Source: Pigmentiphaga sp. NML080357 (GTDB lineage: Bacteria > Pseudomonadota > Gammaproteobacteria > Burkholderiales > Burkholderiaceae_B). Taken from it: DNA of 64,000 nucleotides. Shown here piece after piece: positions 8,517 through 16,312 of this stretch; the first letter of the stretch is position 1; every line of letters starts with the position of its first letter. Location: NCBI RefSeq assembly GCF_002188465.1, contig NZ_NINW01000049.1:1-64000 (forward strand), written 5' to 3'. Under the pieces are notes generated by a model. The model searched no databases. It was given only the letters and a program-made list of their open reading frames with translations, and had not been told where the DNA came from. A program made the translations under genes and the position numbers.

Positions 8517-9518
8517 CTAGTCCGTCGCAGTGACGGTATTCAAGGCATGGACCAGGCAACGCCGGGCCAGCTCGATCTTGAAGGCGTTTTCGCTTTGCGG
8601 CCGCGCATCGCGCAGCAACTCTCGCGCGGCGGCCTCGAACACCGCGGCCGAAGGGGCTCCGCCTGCCAGCAGCAACTCGGCCGACGGCACCCGCCAGGGC
8701 CGCGTGCCGATTCCGCCCATGGCCACGCGTGCCGTCCTGATGCTCCCGTTGGCCATGGTGACGACCACCGCCGCCGAGGCGAGCGCGAACTCATACGAGG
8801 CGCGGTCGCGCAGCTTCAGGTAATGCGACCGCGTGCCTGCGGGCAAGGGCGGCAACGTCACGTGGGTGATGAGCTCGCCCGGTGCAAGCACCGTCTCGCG
8901 CTGCGGCGTATCGCCCGGCAGGAGGAAAAAATCGTCGATACCGACCGTGCGGGCGCCATCGGCGCCCTGGATCTCGATAGCGGCGCCCAGCGCCATCAGC
9001 GCCACGTTCATATCGGAGGGATTACTTGCGATACAGGCGTCGCTGGTGCCGAGCACGGCCAGGTTGCGGTTGTAGCCGCCGATGGCCGGACACCCCGACC
9101 CGGGTTCCCGCTTGTTGCAGGGCATGGCCACGTCGCGGAAATAGACGCAGCGGGTCCGCTGCAGAAGATTGCCGCCCGTCGTCGCCATATTCCGCAATTG
9201 TGCCGAGGCGCCCGAGAGCAAGGCTTGCGACAACACGGGATAGCGCTCGCGAATGACCGGGTCGTGGGCCAGGTCCGCGTTGCGGACCGTCGCGCCGATG
9301 CGCACGCCGCCTTCCGGCGTGGGCTCGATCCGGTCCAGCGGCAGACGGTTAATGTCCACCACCATGCCAGGACGCTCCACGTCGAGCTTCATGAGGTCGA
9401 TCAAGGTCGTGCCGCCGGCCAGGAAACGGACCGGTGCGCCCTGGCGATCCTCCGCATAGGCGGCGGCGTTCACCGCCTGGGCCACGTCGTCGGCCCGCCG
9501 CAACTGGAACATTTCCAT
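8517..9518 (-). CDS. Molybdenum hydroxylase FAD subunit with probable [4Fe-4S] site
   Basis: FAD-binding (CutM/YagS-type) subunit of 333 residues. FAD motifs are FLAGGTTLIDLMK near residue 33 and ATTGGNLLQRTRC near 113. The stretch with C124, C134, C143 and perhaps C162 (RCVYFRD, CNKREPGSGC) matches the cysteine pattern known to bind an extra [4Fe-4S] cluster in PaoB and 4-hydroxybenzoyl-CoA reductase-type proteins. It lies between the Fe-S and Mo genes, 10 bases after the former. Family assignment is firm; the cluster is inferred from the cysteines. Confidence 0.88.
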   Translation of the reverse strand: MEMFQLRRADDVAQAVNAAAYAEDRQGAPVRFLAGGTTLIDLMKLDVERPGMVVDINRLPLDRIEPTPEGGVRIGATVRNADLAHDPVIRERYPVLSQALLSGASAQLRNMATTGGNLLQRTRCVYFRDVAMPCNKREPGSGCPAIGGYNRNLAVLGTSDACIASNPSDMNVALMALGAAIEIQGADGARTVGIDDFFLLPGDTPQRETVLAPGELITHVTLPPLPAGTRSHYLKLRDRASYEFALASAAVVVTMANGSIRTARVAMGGIGTRPWRVPSAELLLAGGAPSAAVFEAAARELLRDARPQSENAFKIELARRCLVHALNTVTATD

Positions 9519-9528
9519 GGCTTGCCTC

Positions 9529-10059
9529 CTACGCCGGGCGGCGGCGCGCCTGCTGCACCGCCGCCACGATGTTCTTGTAGGCGCCGCAGCGGCAGATATT
9601 GCCGCTCATGCATTCCTTCACCTCGGCATCGGACTCGCCACAGGGCTCGGACAGCAGCGCCGCGGCCGACATGATCTGCCCGGCGGTGCAGTAGCCGCAC
9701 TGGTAGGCGTCCTGCTCCAGGAAGGCCGCCTGGACCGGATGCAGCTGGCCGTCGCGGGCCAACCCTTCCACCGTCGTCACTTCCCGCCCATCGAGCGTGG
9801 CCGCCAGCACCAGGCACGCATTGACCCGCCGTCCGTCCAGGTGGACGGTACAGGCCCCGCACTGGCCATGGTCGCAACCCTTCTTGGTGCCGGTGAGGCC
9901 AAGATGTTCCCGCAGGCAATCGAGCAGCGTGGTGCGCGGGTCGAGCCGCAATTCATGGCGCACGCCGTTCACGACAAGGTCCACTTTCATGGACAGGAAC
10001 ATGGCGGTCTGCTGTGCCGGGGGTGCGCCGACGGGGGTGTCGAGAGGAGGACGGGACAT
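9529..10059 (-). CDS. Molybdenum hydroxylase [2Fe-2S] subunit
   Basis: Small iron-sulfur subunit of 176 residues. One [2Fe-2S] cluster is ligated by C62, C67, C70 and C82 (GCDHGQCGACTVHLDG) and the second by C121, C124, C156 and C158 (CGYC, CRCG). ATG 10059 is used because GGAG lies six bases upstream; ATG 10065 is a close alternative. No twin-arginine signal precedes the domain, unlike E. coli PaoA, so a cytoplasmic enzyme is likely. The open frame to 10257 is read-through of promoter DNA. It is the first gene of the three-gene operon and divergent from the 10293 operon. Confidence 0.9.
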   Translation of the reverse strand: MSRPPLDTPVGAPPAQQTAMFLSMKVDLVVNGVRHELRLDPRTTLLDCLREHLGLTGTKKGCDHGQCGACTVHLDGRRVNACLVLAATLDGREVTTVEGLARDGQLHPVQAAFLEQDAYQCGYCTAGQIMSAAALLSEPCGESDAEVKECMSGNICRCGAYKNIVAAVQQARRRPA

Positions 10060-10185
10060 GAGCATCTCCAGAAAACCGGGTCGCGATGGCCCGCATCCTT
10101 GCGGGCCGGCCACGGCGACCCGCACCGGGCCAGCAACTGCCGTTCCCGCCGCCGGGCGCGGCCAAAACGCCATTTCGCACAAACA

Positions 10186-10200
10186 GTCCGTATATCGGAC
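10186..10200. promoter_or_regulatory. Operator candidate 1 (GTCC-N7-GGAC)
   Basis: GTCCGTATATCGGAC is a 15-base inverted repeat in the divergent promoter region between the molybdenum hydroxylase and the dipeptidase-like operon. A second copy of the same pattern lies 66 bases away. It is probably bound by the regulator encoded at the end of the 10293 operon (IclR), though that link is inferred. Confidence 0.6.
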
Positions 10201-10251
10201 CTTTACCATCGACACAGTCGCACACAGGAAAGAAAATTCTCGGCTCATTAG

Positions 10252-10266
10252 GTCCATATTCCGGAC
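10252..10266. promoter_or_regulatory. Operator candidate 2 (GTCC-N7-GGAC)
   Basis: GTCCATATTCCGGAC, flanked as AGGTCC...GGACCT (10250-10268), repeats the pattern at 10186-10200. It ends 26 bases before the ATG of the dipeptidase-like gene, a position suited to repression of that operon. Confidence 0.6.
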
Positions 10267-10292
10267 CTACGTCACGAGGAAAATAGTCGAAC

Positions 10293-11267
10293 ATGATCAA
10301 GGTATTCGACCTGTTGAACGGCGCGCGCATGACCGCCGCCTACGCCGAGTCTTGCCTCGCCCATGGCGTGGAAGCCGTCCACATCACCCTGAACAATTAC
10401 CGCGGCATCAATCCCGTGCCCGACCTGCGCCATTCGTTGAATGAGCTGGCCGCCTACCGCGCCCACCTGCGCACCTTGTCGAGCCTGGTGCAGACCGTGG
10501 AGGACGCGGACGACTTCGACCGCGCCAGGCGCGCGGGCAAGCTCGGCATCGTGCTGGGCTACCAGAACGTGCCGGGCGTGGAGCGCGACCTGCAGCAGAT
10601 GGAACTCTTCCACGCGCTGGGCGTACGGGTGATCCAGGTCGCGCACAACATCCGCAACCTGTATGCCGACGGCTGCGCGGAGCCGGCCGATGCCGGCCTG
10701 TCCTCGCTCGGACGCGAATTGGTCGCCGTGCTGAACGAACTGGGCATCGTGATCGATCTTTCGCACGTGGGCGACCGCAGCGGACTGGACGTCCTGGCGG
10801 CCTCGAAGCACCCGGTGGCGGTGACCCATGCCAACGCCTACGCGCTGTGCCCGAACGCCCGCAACAAGAGCGACGCCCTGCTCGATGCGCTCAAGGCCAA
10901 CGGCGGTGTCCTGGGCATTACCTACCTGCCTCCGCTCGTGCGCATGCCGGGCGAAACCCCGGGCGTGCAGGACGTGGTGGCGCACATCCGGTATGCCGTC
11001 GACCGCATCGGCGTGGCCCACGTCGGCATCGGTTCGGATTTCATCACCGACCAGCCGCCGGAACGCTACCAGGAGTTCATGCGCAAGCCCGAAGTCTATG
11101 GAACCTGGCCGTGGCGCTATCCCATCGACGGCCTGGAGGCCCAGCAGGACATGCTGGCCGGCCTGCAAGACATCGGCCTGTCGCGCCGGGACATCGAAGC
11201 GATCGCCCGCGACAACTTCCTGCGCCTGTTCCGCACCGTCATGGCGGGCATGCCCGCCGCCGCCTGA
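10293..11267 (+). CDS. Divergent membrane-dipeptidase-like (M19) hydrolase
   Basis: The 324-residue protein has the M19 barrel pattern: VIDLSHVGDRSG with H158, AVTHANAYALCPNARNKSD with H179 and R190, and HVGIGSDF with D249. Canonical renal-type dipeptidases also need an N-terminal His-x-Asp and a bridging Glu. Here the N-terminus reads VFDLLNGARM without His-x-Asp, and the Glu position reads LGYQN (Q91). So part of the two-zinc site is missing and dipeptide cleavage should not be assumed. It opens a five-gene operon with an aldolase-like protein, NIPSNAP, Bug receptor and IclR, so a catabolic hydrolase role is more likely. Confidence 0.8.
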   Translation: MIKVFDLLNGARMTAAYAESCLAHGVEAVHITLNNYRGINPVPDLRHSLNELAAYRAHLRTLSSLVQTVEDADDFDRARRAGKLGIVLGYQNVPGVERDLQQMELFHALGVRVIQVAHNIRNLYADGCAEPADAGLSSLGRELVAVLNELGIVIDLSHVGDRSGLDVLAASKHPVAVTHANAYALCPNARNKSDALLDALKANGGVLGITYLPPLVRMPGETPGVQDVVAHIRYAVDRIGVAHVGIGSDFITDQPPERYQEFMRKPEVYGTWPWRYPIDGLEAQQDMLAGLQDIGLSRRDIEAIARDNFLRLFRTVMAGMPAAA

Positions 11268-11284
11268 AAAACCAAGGACTCACC

Positions 11285-12049
11285 ATGACCAGCAAGACTC
11301 CCCTGGGCAAGCTGCCCGCCGCCGTATTCGGCGATCTCGACATCCCGCGCTATCCGCAATCCATCGTCGACGGTTTCCTGGCGCTGGACGACCTGACCGG
11401 CACCGTGTCGGACGCCATGGACGAACTCGGCCTGTGCGGCGTGGTGCCCGGCTGCGACTTGCCGCCGACCCTGCCCGGACAGCGCATCGCCGGGCCGGCG
11501 CTGACGCTGCGCAACGTCGAACAGCGCGATGACGCCTACAAGGGCGCCAAGGACCGCATCTCGAAGATGGCCGAGATCGAAGCCCACAACCTGGCCGAGC
11601 CCGGCGACGTGCTCGTCATCGAAGGGGTGGCCGGCATCTCCAATATGGGCGGGTTGTCGGCCGCCATCGCCAAGCGCCAGGGCGAGGCGGGCGCCATCGT
11701 CGACGGCGGCATCCGCGACGTGGAGCAGTCCCGCTCGCAAGGCTTCCCGATCTGGTCGCGAGGCGTCAGCTCCATCACCGGCAAGTGGCGGCTGGAAACC
11801 GTCGCCATCAACGGCATCGTGCACATCCGCGGCGTGCAGGTGCGGCCGGGCGACCTGGTGGTGGCCGACGAAGGCGCCATCTGCTTCATTCCGCGCGAAG
11901 CGGTCGAGACGGTGCTCAAGCGCGCGCAGGAAATCAGCGCCGGCGAGGCGCGCCGCTACCAGGACATCCAGGGCGGCATGCCCATCCCCGAGCTGGCCAA
12001 GCGCACCCACGTCTACAAGTTCAGCCAGGACCAACGGGACACGCCATGA
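11285..12049 (+). CDS. RraA-like / HMG-CHA aldolase-family protein
   Basis: A 254-residue member of the RraA-like fold, which includes 4-hydroxy-4-methyl-2-oxoglutarate / 4-carboxy-4-hydroxy-2-oxoadipate aldolases. The signature ISNMGGLSAAIAKRQG followed by AIVDGGIRDVEQ carries the conserved Arg-Asp pair used for metal and pyruvate-type ligand binding. In a catabolic operon, an aldolase or related lyase or decarboxylase is more probable than an RNase E inhibitor. The start ATG 11285 follows the dipeptidase-like gene by 17 bases, and its stop overlaps the next start (ATGA). Confidence 0.82.
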   Translation: MTSKTPLGKLPAAVFGDLDIPRYPQSIVDGFLALDDLTGTVSDAMDELGLCGVVPGCDLPPTLPGQRIAGPALTLRNVEQRDDAYKGAKDRISKMAEIEAHNLAEPGDVLVIEGVAGISNMGGLSAAIAKRQGEAGAIVDGGIRDVEQSRSQGFPIWSRGVSSITGKWRLETVAINGIVHIRGVQVRPGDLVVADEGAICFIPREAVETVLKRAQEISAGEARRYQDIQGGMPIPELAKRTHVYKFSQDQRDTP

Positions 12050-12411
12050 TCGTCGAACAACGCCTCTATACCTACCACCCGGGCAACCTCGATGCTTTCG
12101 TCGCGCTTTACCGGAAGGAGGGCATGGCGGCGCAGATGCGCCACCTGCCCGCGCTGCTGGGCTATTACGTGAGCGAGATCGGCGCCCTGAACCAGACCGT
12201 CACGCTATGGGGCTACCGCAACCTGCAGCAGCGCATGGACTGCCGCGAGGCGCTATTCGCCGACGAAGCCTGGAAGGCCTTCCTGGCCAAGGCCAGGCCG
12301 CTGATGCTGGCGCAGGAGTGCCGGATCCTGAAGCCCGCGCCCTTTTTCCGCGACCGGCTGGCGCACCTCATCGACGACGCGCGCGGCCTCGACCTGTCCG
12401 GCAAGCCCTGA
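12046..12411 (+). CDS. NIPSNAP-family protein
   Basis: A 121-residue protein with the NIPSNAP ferredoxin-like pattern: IVEQRLYTYHPGNLDAFVALY at the start and a central TLWGYRNLQQR. NIPSNAP proteins are small, often dimeric, alpha-beta barrel proteins that commonly lie in catabolic operons; their biochemical role is unclear. The start overlaps the preceding stop by four bases, so it is translationally coupled to the RraA-like gene. Confidence 0.82.
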   Translation: MIVEQRLYTYHPGNLDAFVALYRKEGMAAQMRHLPALLGYYVSEIGALNQTVTLWGYRNLQQRMDCREALFADEAWKAFLAKARPLMLAQECRILKPAPFFRDRLAHLIDDARGLDLSGKP

Positions 12412-12459
12412 AACCCATCACATGACGCGGGCCGCGACAGGTCCGCAACGGAGACACGA

Positions 12460-13440
12460 ATGTTCAACCATCTCGCCCGCTATGCGGCCGCCCTTGCCAT
12501 GGCGGCCGTCGCCTGCCTGCCGGCCCACGCCGCCGACACCTATCCCACGCGCTCCATCCGGCTGCTGGTGCCGTTCTCCCCCGGCGGCGGCATCGATCAG
12601 CTCGCCCGCATTGCCGCCGTGAAAATGAGCGAAGACCTCAAGCAGCAGGTGGTGGTGGAAAACATGGCCGGGGCCGGCGGCGCCATTGCGGCCAAGACCG
12701 TCGCCAACGCGGCGCCCGACGGCTACACGCTCATCTTCAACTCTTCCTCGGCCGTCGCCACGGGCCTGCTGGGCAAGGACCGGCTGGGCTTCGACCCCGT
12801 CAAGGATTTCGCGCCGGTGTCCCTCGTGGCGCAGTTCCCGCTGGTCATGGTCGTCAATCCCAAGGTGCCGGCCCGCAACATGAAGGAGTTCGTGGCGCTG
12901 CTCAAGAAGAATCCCGATAAATACAATTATGGTTCGTCGGGCAACGGCACGGCGATCCACCTCGCCTCCGAGCTCTTCAAGACCCTGGCGGGCGTCAGCA
13001 TGCAGCACGTGCCTTACAAGGGCACGGCCGCCGCCATGCAGGACCTGCTGGGCGGACGCATTCACATGATGCTGGACGGCGTGCCGCCGCAGATCGGCAA
13101 CATCCACGAAGGGCGGGTACGCGCCTTGGGCGTGACCACCACCGAGCGCTCTCCCATGCTGCCCGACGTGCCCACGGTGGCCGAGGCCGTGCCCGGCTAC
13201 GCGTTCCCGTTCTGGGTCGCCATCTACGCTCCCGCCGCCACGCCGCAACCCATCGTGGACCGCCTCGCCGCCGCGGTGTCCGCCGCCGCCAAGGATCCGC
13301 AATCGCGCCAGCGCTTCAAGGATGCCGGATCCGAGGCCGTCGGCTCCACGCCGGCCGAACTGGCCGCGTTCTGGAAACAGCAGGTCGAGCTGTACAGCGG
13401 CATCGTGCGCCAGACCGGCATCAAGCTCGACGGCGAATGA
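12460..13440 (+). CDS. Bug/TctC-family solute receptor
   Basis: A 326-residue periplasmic receptor with signal peptide (cleavage after AHA-AD near residue 25) and Bug motifs: IRLLVPFSPGGGIDQLAR, QQVVVENMAGAGG, and HVPYKGTAAAMQDLLGG. Bug proteins deliver carboxylates to tripartite TctAB transporters or act as sensors; no tctA or tctB is nearby. The ligand is probably the substrate of the enzymes encoded just upstream in the same operon. Confidence 0.93.
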   Translation: MFNHLARYAAALAMAAVACLPAHAADTYPTRSIRLLVPFSPGGGIDQLARIAAVKMSEDLKQQVVVENMAGAGGAIAAKTVANAAPDGYTLIFNSSSAVATGLLGKDRLGFDPVKDFAPVSLVAQFPLVMVVNPKVPARNMKEFVALLKKNPDKYNYGSSGNGTAIHLASELFKTLAGVSMQHVPYKGTAAAMQDLLGGRIHMMLDGVPPQIGNIHEGRVRALGVTTTERSPMLPDVPTVAEAVPGYAFPFWVAIYAPAATPQPIVDRLAAAVSAAAKDPQSRQRFKDAGSEAVGSTPAELAAFWKQQVELYSGIVRQTGIKLDGE

Positions 13441-13469
13441 CCCTGGGCTCGCGTGCTACGATGCGCGCC

Positions 13470-14261
13470 ATGAACCGTCCCGACACCAGCGGCGCGCAGA
13501 CCGTAGACCGGGCCGTCGCGATACTGCGCCTCTTGGCGTCGGCCGGGGAATCCGGCCTGCGCCTGATCGATCTCCAGAACGCCTCCGGCCTGTCCAAGCC
13601 GACCGTCCATCGCCTCCTCGGTTCGCTGCTGCAGCACGGCCTGGTCGAGCAGGACGACGACAGCCGCCGCTATCGCCTGGGCATGGAAATGGCGGTGCTG
13701 GGATGGTCCGTGTCGAGCGGCCGCGCCGACCTGCGCCAGCTGTGCGGCCCCGAGATGCAGGCGCTGGCCGACGAGACCGGCGACACCGCCTTCCTGGCGG
13801 TCCGCTCCGGCTACGACACCGTCTGCATCGAGCGCAAGATGGGGCCCTATCCGATCAAGGCCTTCACCGTGGATGTCGGCACCCGCCGCCCGCTGGGCGT
13901 GGGCGCGGGCGGCATCATCATGATCGCCGCCATGCCCGAGGACGAAGCCGAGCTGGTCTTCGAATCGATACGCGAACCCCTGCGGTCTTATCCCAATGTG
14001 CCGGAAGCCACGCTGCGCCAGGCCGTTGCGCGCGCGCGCGACGACGGCTACGCCTTGAGCGACGGGCTGGTCATGGCCGGCGTGCGCGGGCTGGCCGTGC
14101 TCGTGCGGGATGCGCGCGGCGCTCCCGCCGCCGCGCTGAGCCTGAGCGCGGTGCAGGACCGCATACGGCCCGAGCGCGTACCGGCGCTGGTCAAGGCGCT
14201 GGAGGAAAGAAAAAGAAGAATAGAGCGCAGCCTGGCCGGGCGGGGGCGCCTCTCTCGTTAG
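13470..14261 (+). CDS. IclR-family transcriptional regulator
   Basis: A 263-residue regulator with an N-terminal winged helix (TVDRAVAILRLLASAGESG, then LQNASGLSKPTVHRLLGSLL) and a GAF-like effector domain (IERKMGPYPIKAF). ATG 13470 is preferred because it gives the usual short leader before the helix-turn-helix; ATG 13461 and an ATG at 13437 overlapping the Bug stop are possible. It ends the 10293 operon and is the likely local regulator, possibly through the paired operators at 10186 and 10252. Confidence 0.88.
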   Translation: MNRPDTSGAQTVDRAVAILRLLASAGESGLRLIDLQNASGLSKPTVHRLLGSLLQHGLVEQDDDSRRYRLGMEMAVLGWSVSSGRADLRQLCGPEMQALADETGDTAFLAVRSGYDTVCIERKMGPYPIKAFTVDVGTRRPLGVGAGGIIMIAAMPEDEAELVFESIREPLRSYPNVPEATLRQAVARARDDGYALSDGLVMAGVRGLAVLVRDARGAPAAALSLSAVQDRIRPERVPALVKALEERKRRIERSLAGRGRLSR

Positions 14262-14282
14262 CCGCGATACGGCGCCCGGACT

Positions 14283-15023
14283 TCAGCCTGCCGCGCCGCC
14301 CCGAGGCACCGCCACGCCTCCGACCCCGTGGCGCGCCAGGGCCTGCTCGACGAAGCCGGAGGTCTTCATTTCCTCGACGAAGGCGCGCAGATAGGCGCTC
14401 GCCGCTTCCCCGCGCGACTTGGGCAGGCCCATGGCCTGGCGGATCAGCATGAAATGCCCGGGCAGCAAGTGCAGGCCGCCCAATCTCGCGGCATCGGCCT
14501 CGAGTTGCTGGCGCACGCCGGCGGCGACGTCGGCCCCGCTTTCCAGGAAGACCTCGACGACCGCCGGCGAGGTCGGCGCCCGCTCGATGCGCGCATGCTG
14601 CAGGCTGCGGCTCAGGTAGAGGTCATAGGCGCTGCCCTTGCCCACGGTCACCCGGACGCCGGGCCGGTCCACGTCGGCATGCTCGGCGATGGCCGAGCCG
14701 TCGCGCACCAGGTAGGCGCCTTCGATGACGACGTAAGGCTCGGTGAACGCGATATGCTCGCCACGCTTGGGGTCGATGGCGAAAAAGCCGATGTCCGCCT
14801 TCTCGGCGGCCACGGCCTCGACCGACTCGCCGGCCGAGGGGAAGACCACCAGTTCGAGCCGCACGCCCAATCGACGGGCCAGTTCGCCCGCCAGGTCCAC
14901 CGACACCCCGCGTGCGCCGCGTTCATCGTCGCGGCTGGCGAGAATGGGATTGCCGACGTTGATGGACGCGCGCAGGACTTGCTGCGGCGTGAAGGCTGAG
15001 CGTATGGCTTCGGTCAGTTGCAT
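14283..15023 (-). CDS. Family-3 extracellular solute-binding-like protein without signal peptide
   Basis: The 246 residues follow the amino-acid-binding SBP_bac_3 fold: LRASINVGNPILASRDD, RGVSVDLAGELARRLGVRLELV, KADIGFFAIDPKRGEHIAFTEPYV. These are normally periplasmic, but the N-terminus here (MQLTEAIRSAFTPQQVLRA) has no signal peptide and no upstream start with one is visible. It stands alone with no ABC permease or ATPase. It may be cytoplasmic, act as a sensor-like ligand binder, or be non-functional. Confidence 0.75.
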   Translation of the reverse strand: MQLTEAIRSAFTPQQVLRASINVGNPILASRDDERGARGVSVDLAGELARRLGVRLELVVFPSAGESVEAVAAEKADIGFFAIDPKRGEHIAFTEPYVVIEGAYLVRDGSAIAEHADVDRPGVRVTVGKGSAYDLYLSRSLQHARIERAPTSPAVVEVFLESGADVAAGVRQQLEADAARLGGLHLLPGHFMLIRQAMGLPKSRGEAASAYLRAFVEEMKTSGFVEQALARHGVGGVAVPRGGAAG

Positions 15024-15156
15024 GCTGGCGTTGTTCCGTAGAAAGGGACGACTGTCCTGGATTCACGATCGGCGGTGGCTTTCGCGCAGGCATCGGGCAA
15101 CTGCGGGAATGCTCCTTGCCGCCGACGACGCGCAATCAGGGACACGGGAGAGCATC

Positions 15157-15324
15157 ATGGCCGCTCATGCAGGCGAAAAGGCACAGAAAACCGGTGACTT
15201 CCGCTGCGAGCGTTGCCGGCAGACGGTACACGTCACATCCGGGCATACGATTCCCAAATGCCCGAATTGCGGCAATGCCACGTTCTCGGAGAGAGTACAC
15301 GAACCCGGCAACAAATCGAGTTGA
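15157..15324 (+). CDS. Small zinc-ribbon protein
   Basis: A 55-residue protein with two Cys-x2-Cys knuckles (C17/C20 and C35/C38: CERC and CPNC), spaced as in zinc ribbons. The ATG at 15157 has GGGAG eight bases upstream. Similar small proteins are common in Alcaligenaceae, with unknown function. It is monocistronic between two minus-strand genes. Confidence 0.72.
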   Translation: MAAHAGEKAQKTGDFRCERCRQTVHVTSGHTIPKCPNCGNATFSERVHEPGNKSS

Positions 15325-15430
15325 GCCATTGCACCGCGGCACCCGTACGCTGAATCCGTGAACCGCAGGTTGGCCTTCCGGCGGATGCTCTTGTATAGCA
15401 CCCCGCCGCCTCGGCGCGTAGGAAGCCCCG

Positions 15431-16087
15431 CTATCCCCGGGCCCGCGCCCGCTGGGCCTCGATCTGCTCCATCACATGCAACGTCAGGCGCGTGGTGTGG
15501 CTGCGCATGGCGAGATAAGCCTCCTCGGGCTGCCCGGCCAGCACGGCCTCCACGATCTTGTCGTGCTCGCGATGGGAGGTCTCGAACCGGCGCTCGACCC
15601 CGCTTTGCGCGGCGCGCACCGGCGCCAGGCGGTCGCGCAGGTTTTCCACCTGGGCCACCAGGGTCTGGTTCTGCGTGCCCTGGCAAATGAGCTGGTGGAA
15701 ACGGGCGTTGAGCTTGAGATAGGTTTCGGCGTCGCCGCGCTCGGCCACCTGCTGCGCCTCTTCATGCAGCAGTTCGAGCTGGCGGCGCTGCATGGCGCTC
15801 ATGCGCTGGGTGGCGATGCGGCAGCAAAGGGATTCCAGCTCGCACAGCGCCTCCAGCATGTCGGCGAGCTGCTCGGCGCTGACATTGGCCACCACGCCGC
15901 CGCGGCGCGGCACCAGTTCGATCAGCCCGCGCGCATTGAGCAGCCGCAGCGCTTCCCGCACGGGCGTGCGCGACACCTGGAAACGTTCGGCCAGCGAGGG
16001 CTCCTCGAGCTTCTCGCCGGGGGCGAGGGTGCCCGCGATGATCTCGTCAGCCAGCGACTGGCTGATCCGAGCGGCAATGGTGGTCAC
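15431..16087 (-). CDS. GntR-family regulator (FCD/FadR subgroup)
   Basis: A 218-residue protein with an N-terminal GntR winged helix (IIAGTLAPGEKLEEPSLAERF, SRTPVREALRLLNARGLIEL) and an all-helical FCD ligand domain with the metal-type ligand pattern (LNARFHQLICQG, later FETSHREHDKI and RSHTTRL). It is divergent from the FAH-VOC-Bug operon. The intervening DNA holds a GTGTATACAC palindrome, so it probably represses that operon until the substrate is present. Confidence 0.92.
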   Translation of the reverse strand: MTTIAARISQSLADEIIAGTLAPGEKLEEPSLAERFQVSRTPVREALRLLNARGLIELVPRRGGVVANVSAEQLADMLEALCELESLCCRIATQRMSAMQRRQLELLHEEAQQVAERGDAETYLKLNARFHQLICQGTQNQTLVAQVENLRDRLAPVRAAQSGVERRFETSHREHDKIVEAVLAGQPEEAYLAMRSHTTRLTLHVMEQIEAQRARARG

Positions 16088-16208
16088 GAAAACTTCCTTA
16101 TAGGTAGGCGAACGAGCGCATGCGGATTATACGCGCCGCCCCCTTTCCCATGAACATTACCGCTCATTGGGACACACAACGCAAAGAAATTATCTAAAAC
16201 ATATTGAC

Positions 16209-16218
16209 GTGTATACAC
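16209..16218. promoter_or_regulatory. GntR/FadR-type operator GTGTATACAC
   Basis: A perfect 10-base palindrome in the 225-base AT-richer gap between gntR and the FAH gene. Its form (TGTATACA core) is that commonly bound by FCD-type GntR regulators. It is about 95 bases upstream of the FAH start and 120 from the gntR start. Confidence 0.65.
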
Positions 16219-16312
16219 ATTACTTTTAGAGTATTCACAAATCGCGGGGCGCGACGCGACGCTCGCCCCATTCCATCCGGATTCAAAACATAGACAGCAA
16301 CGAGGAGATCCC

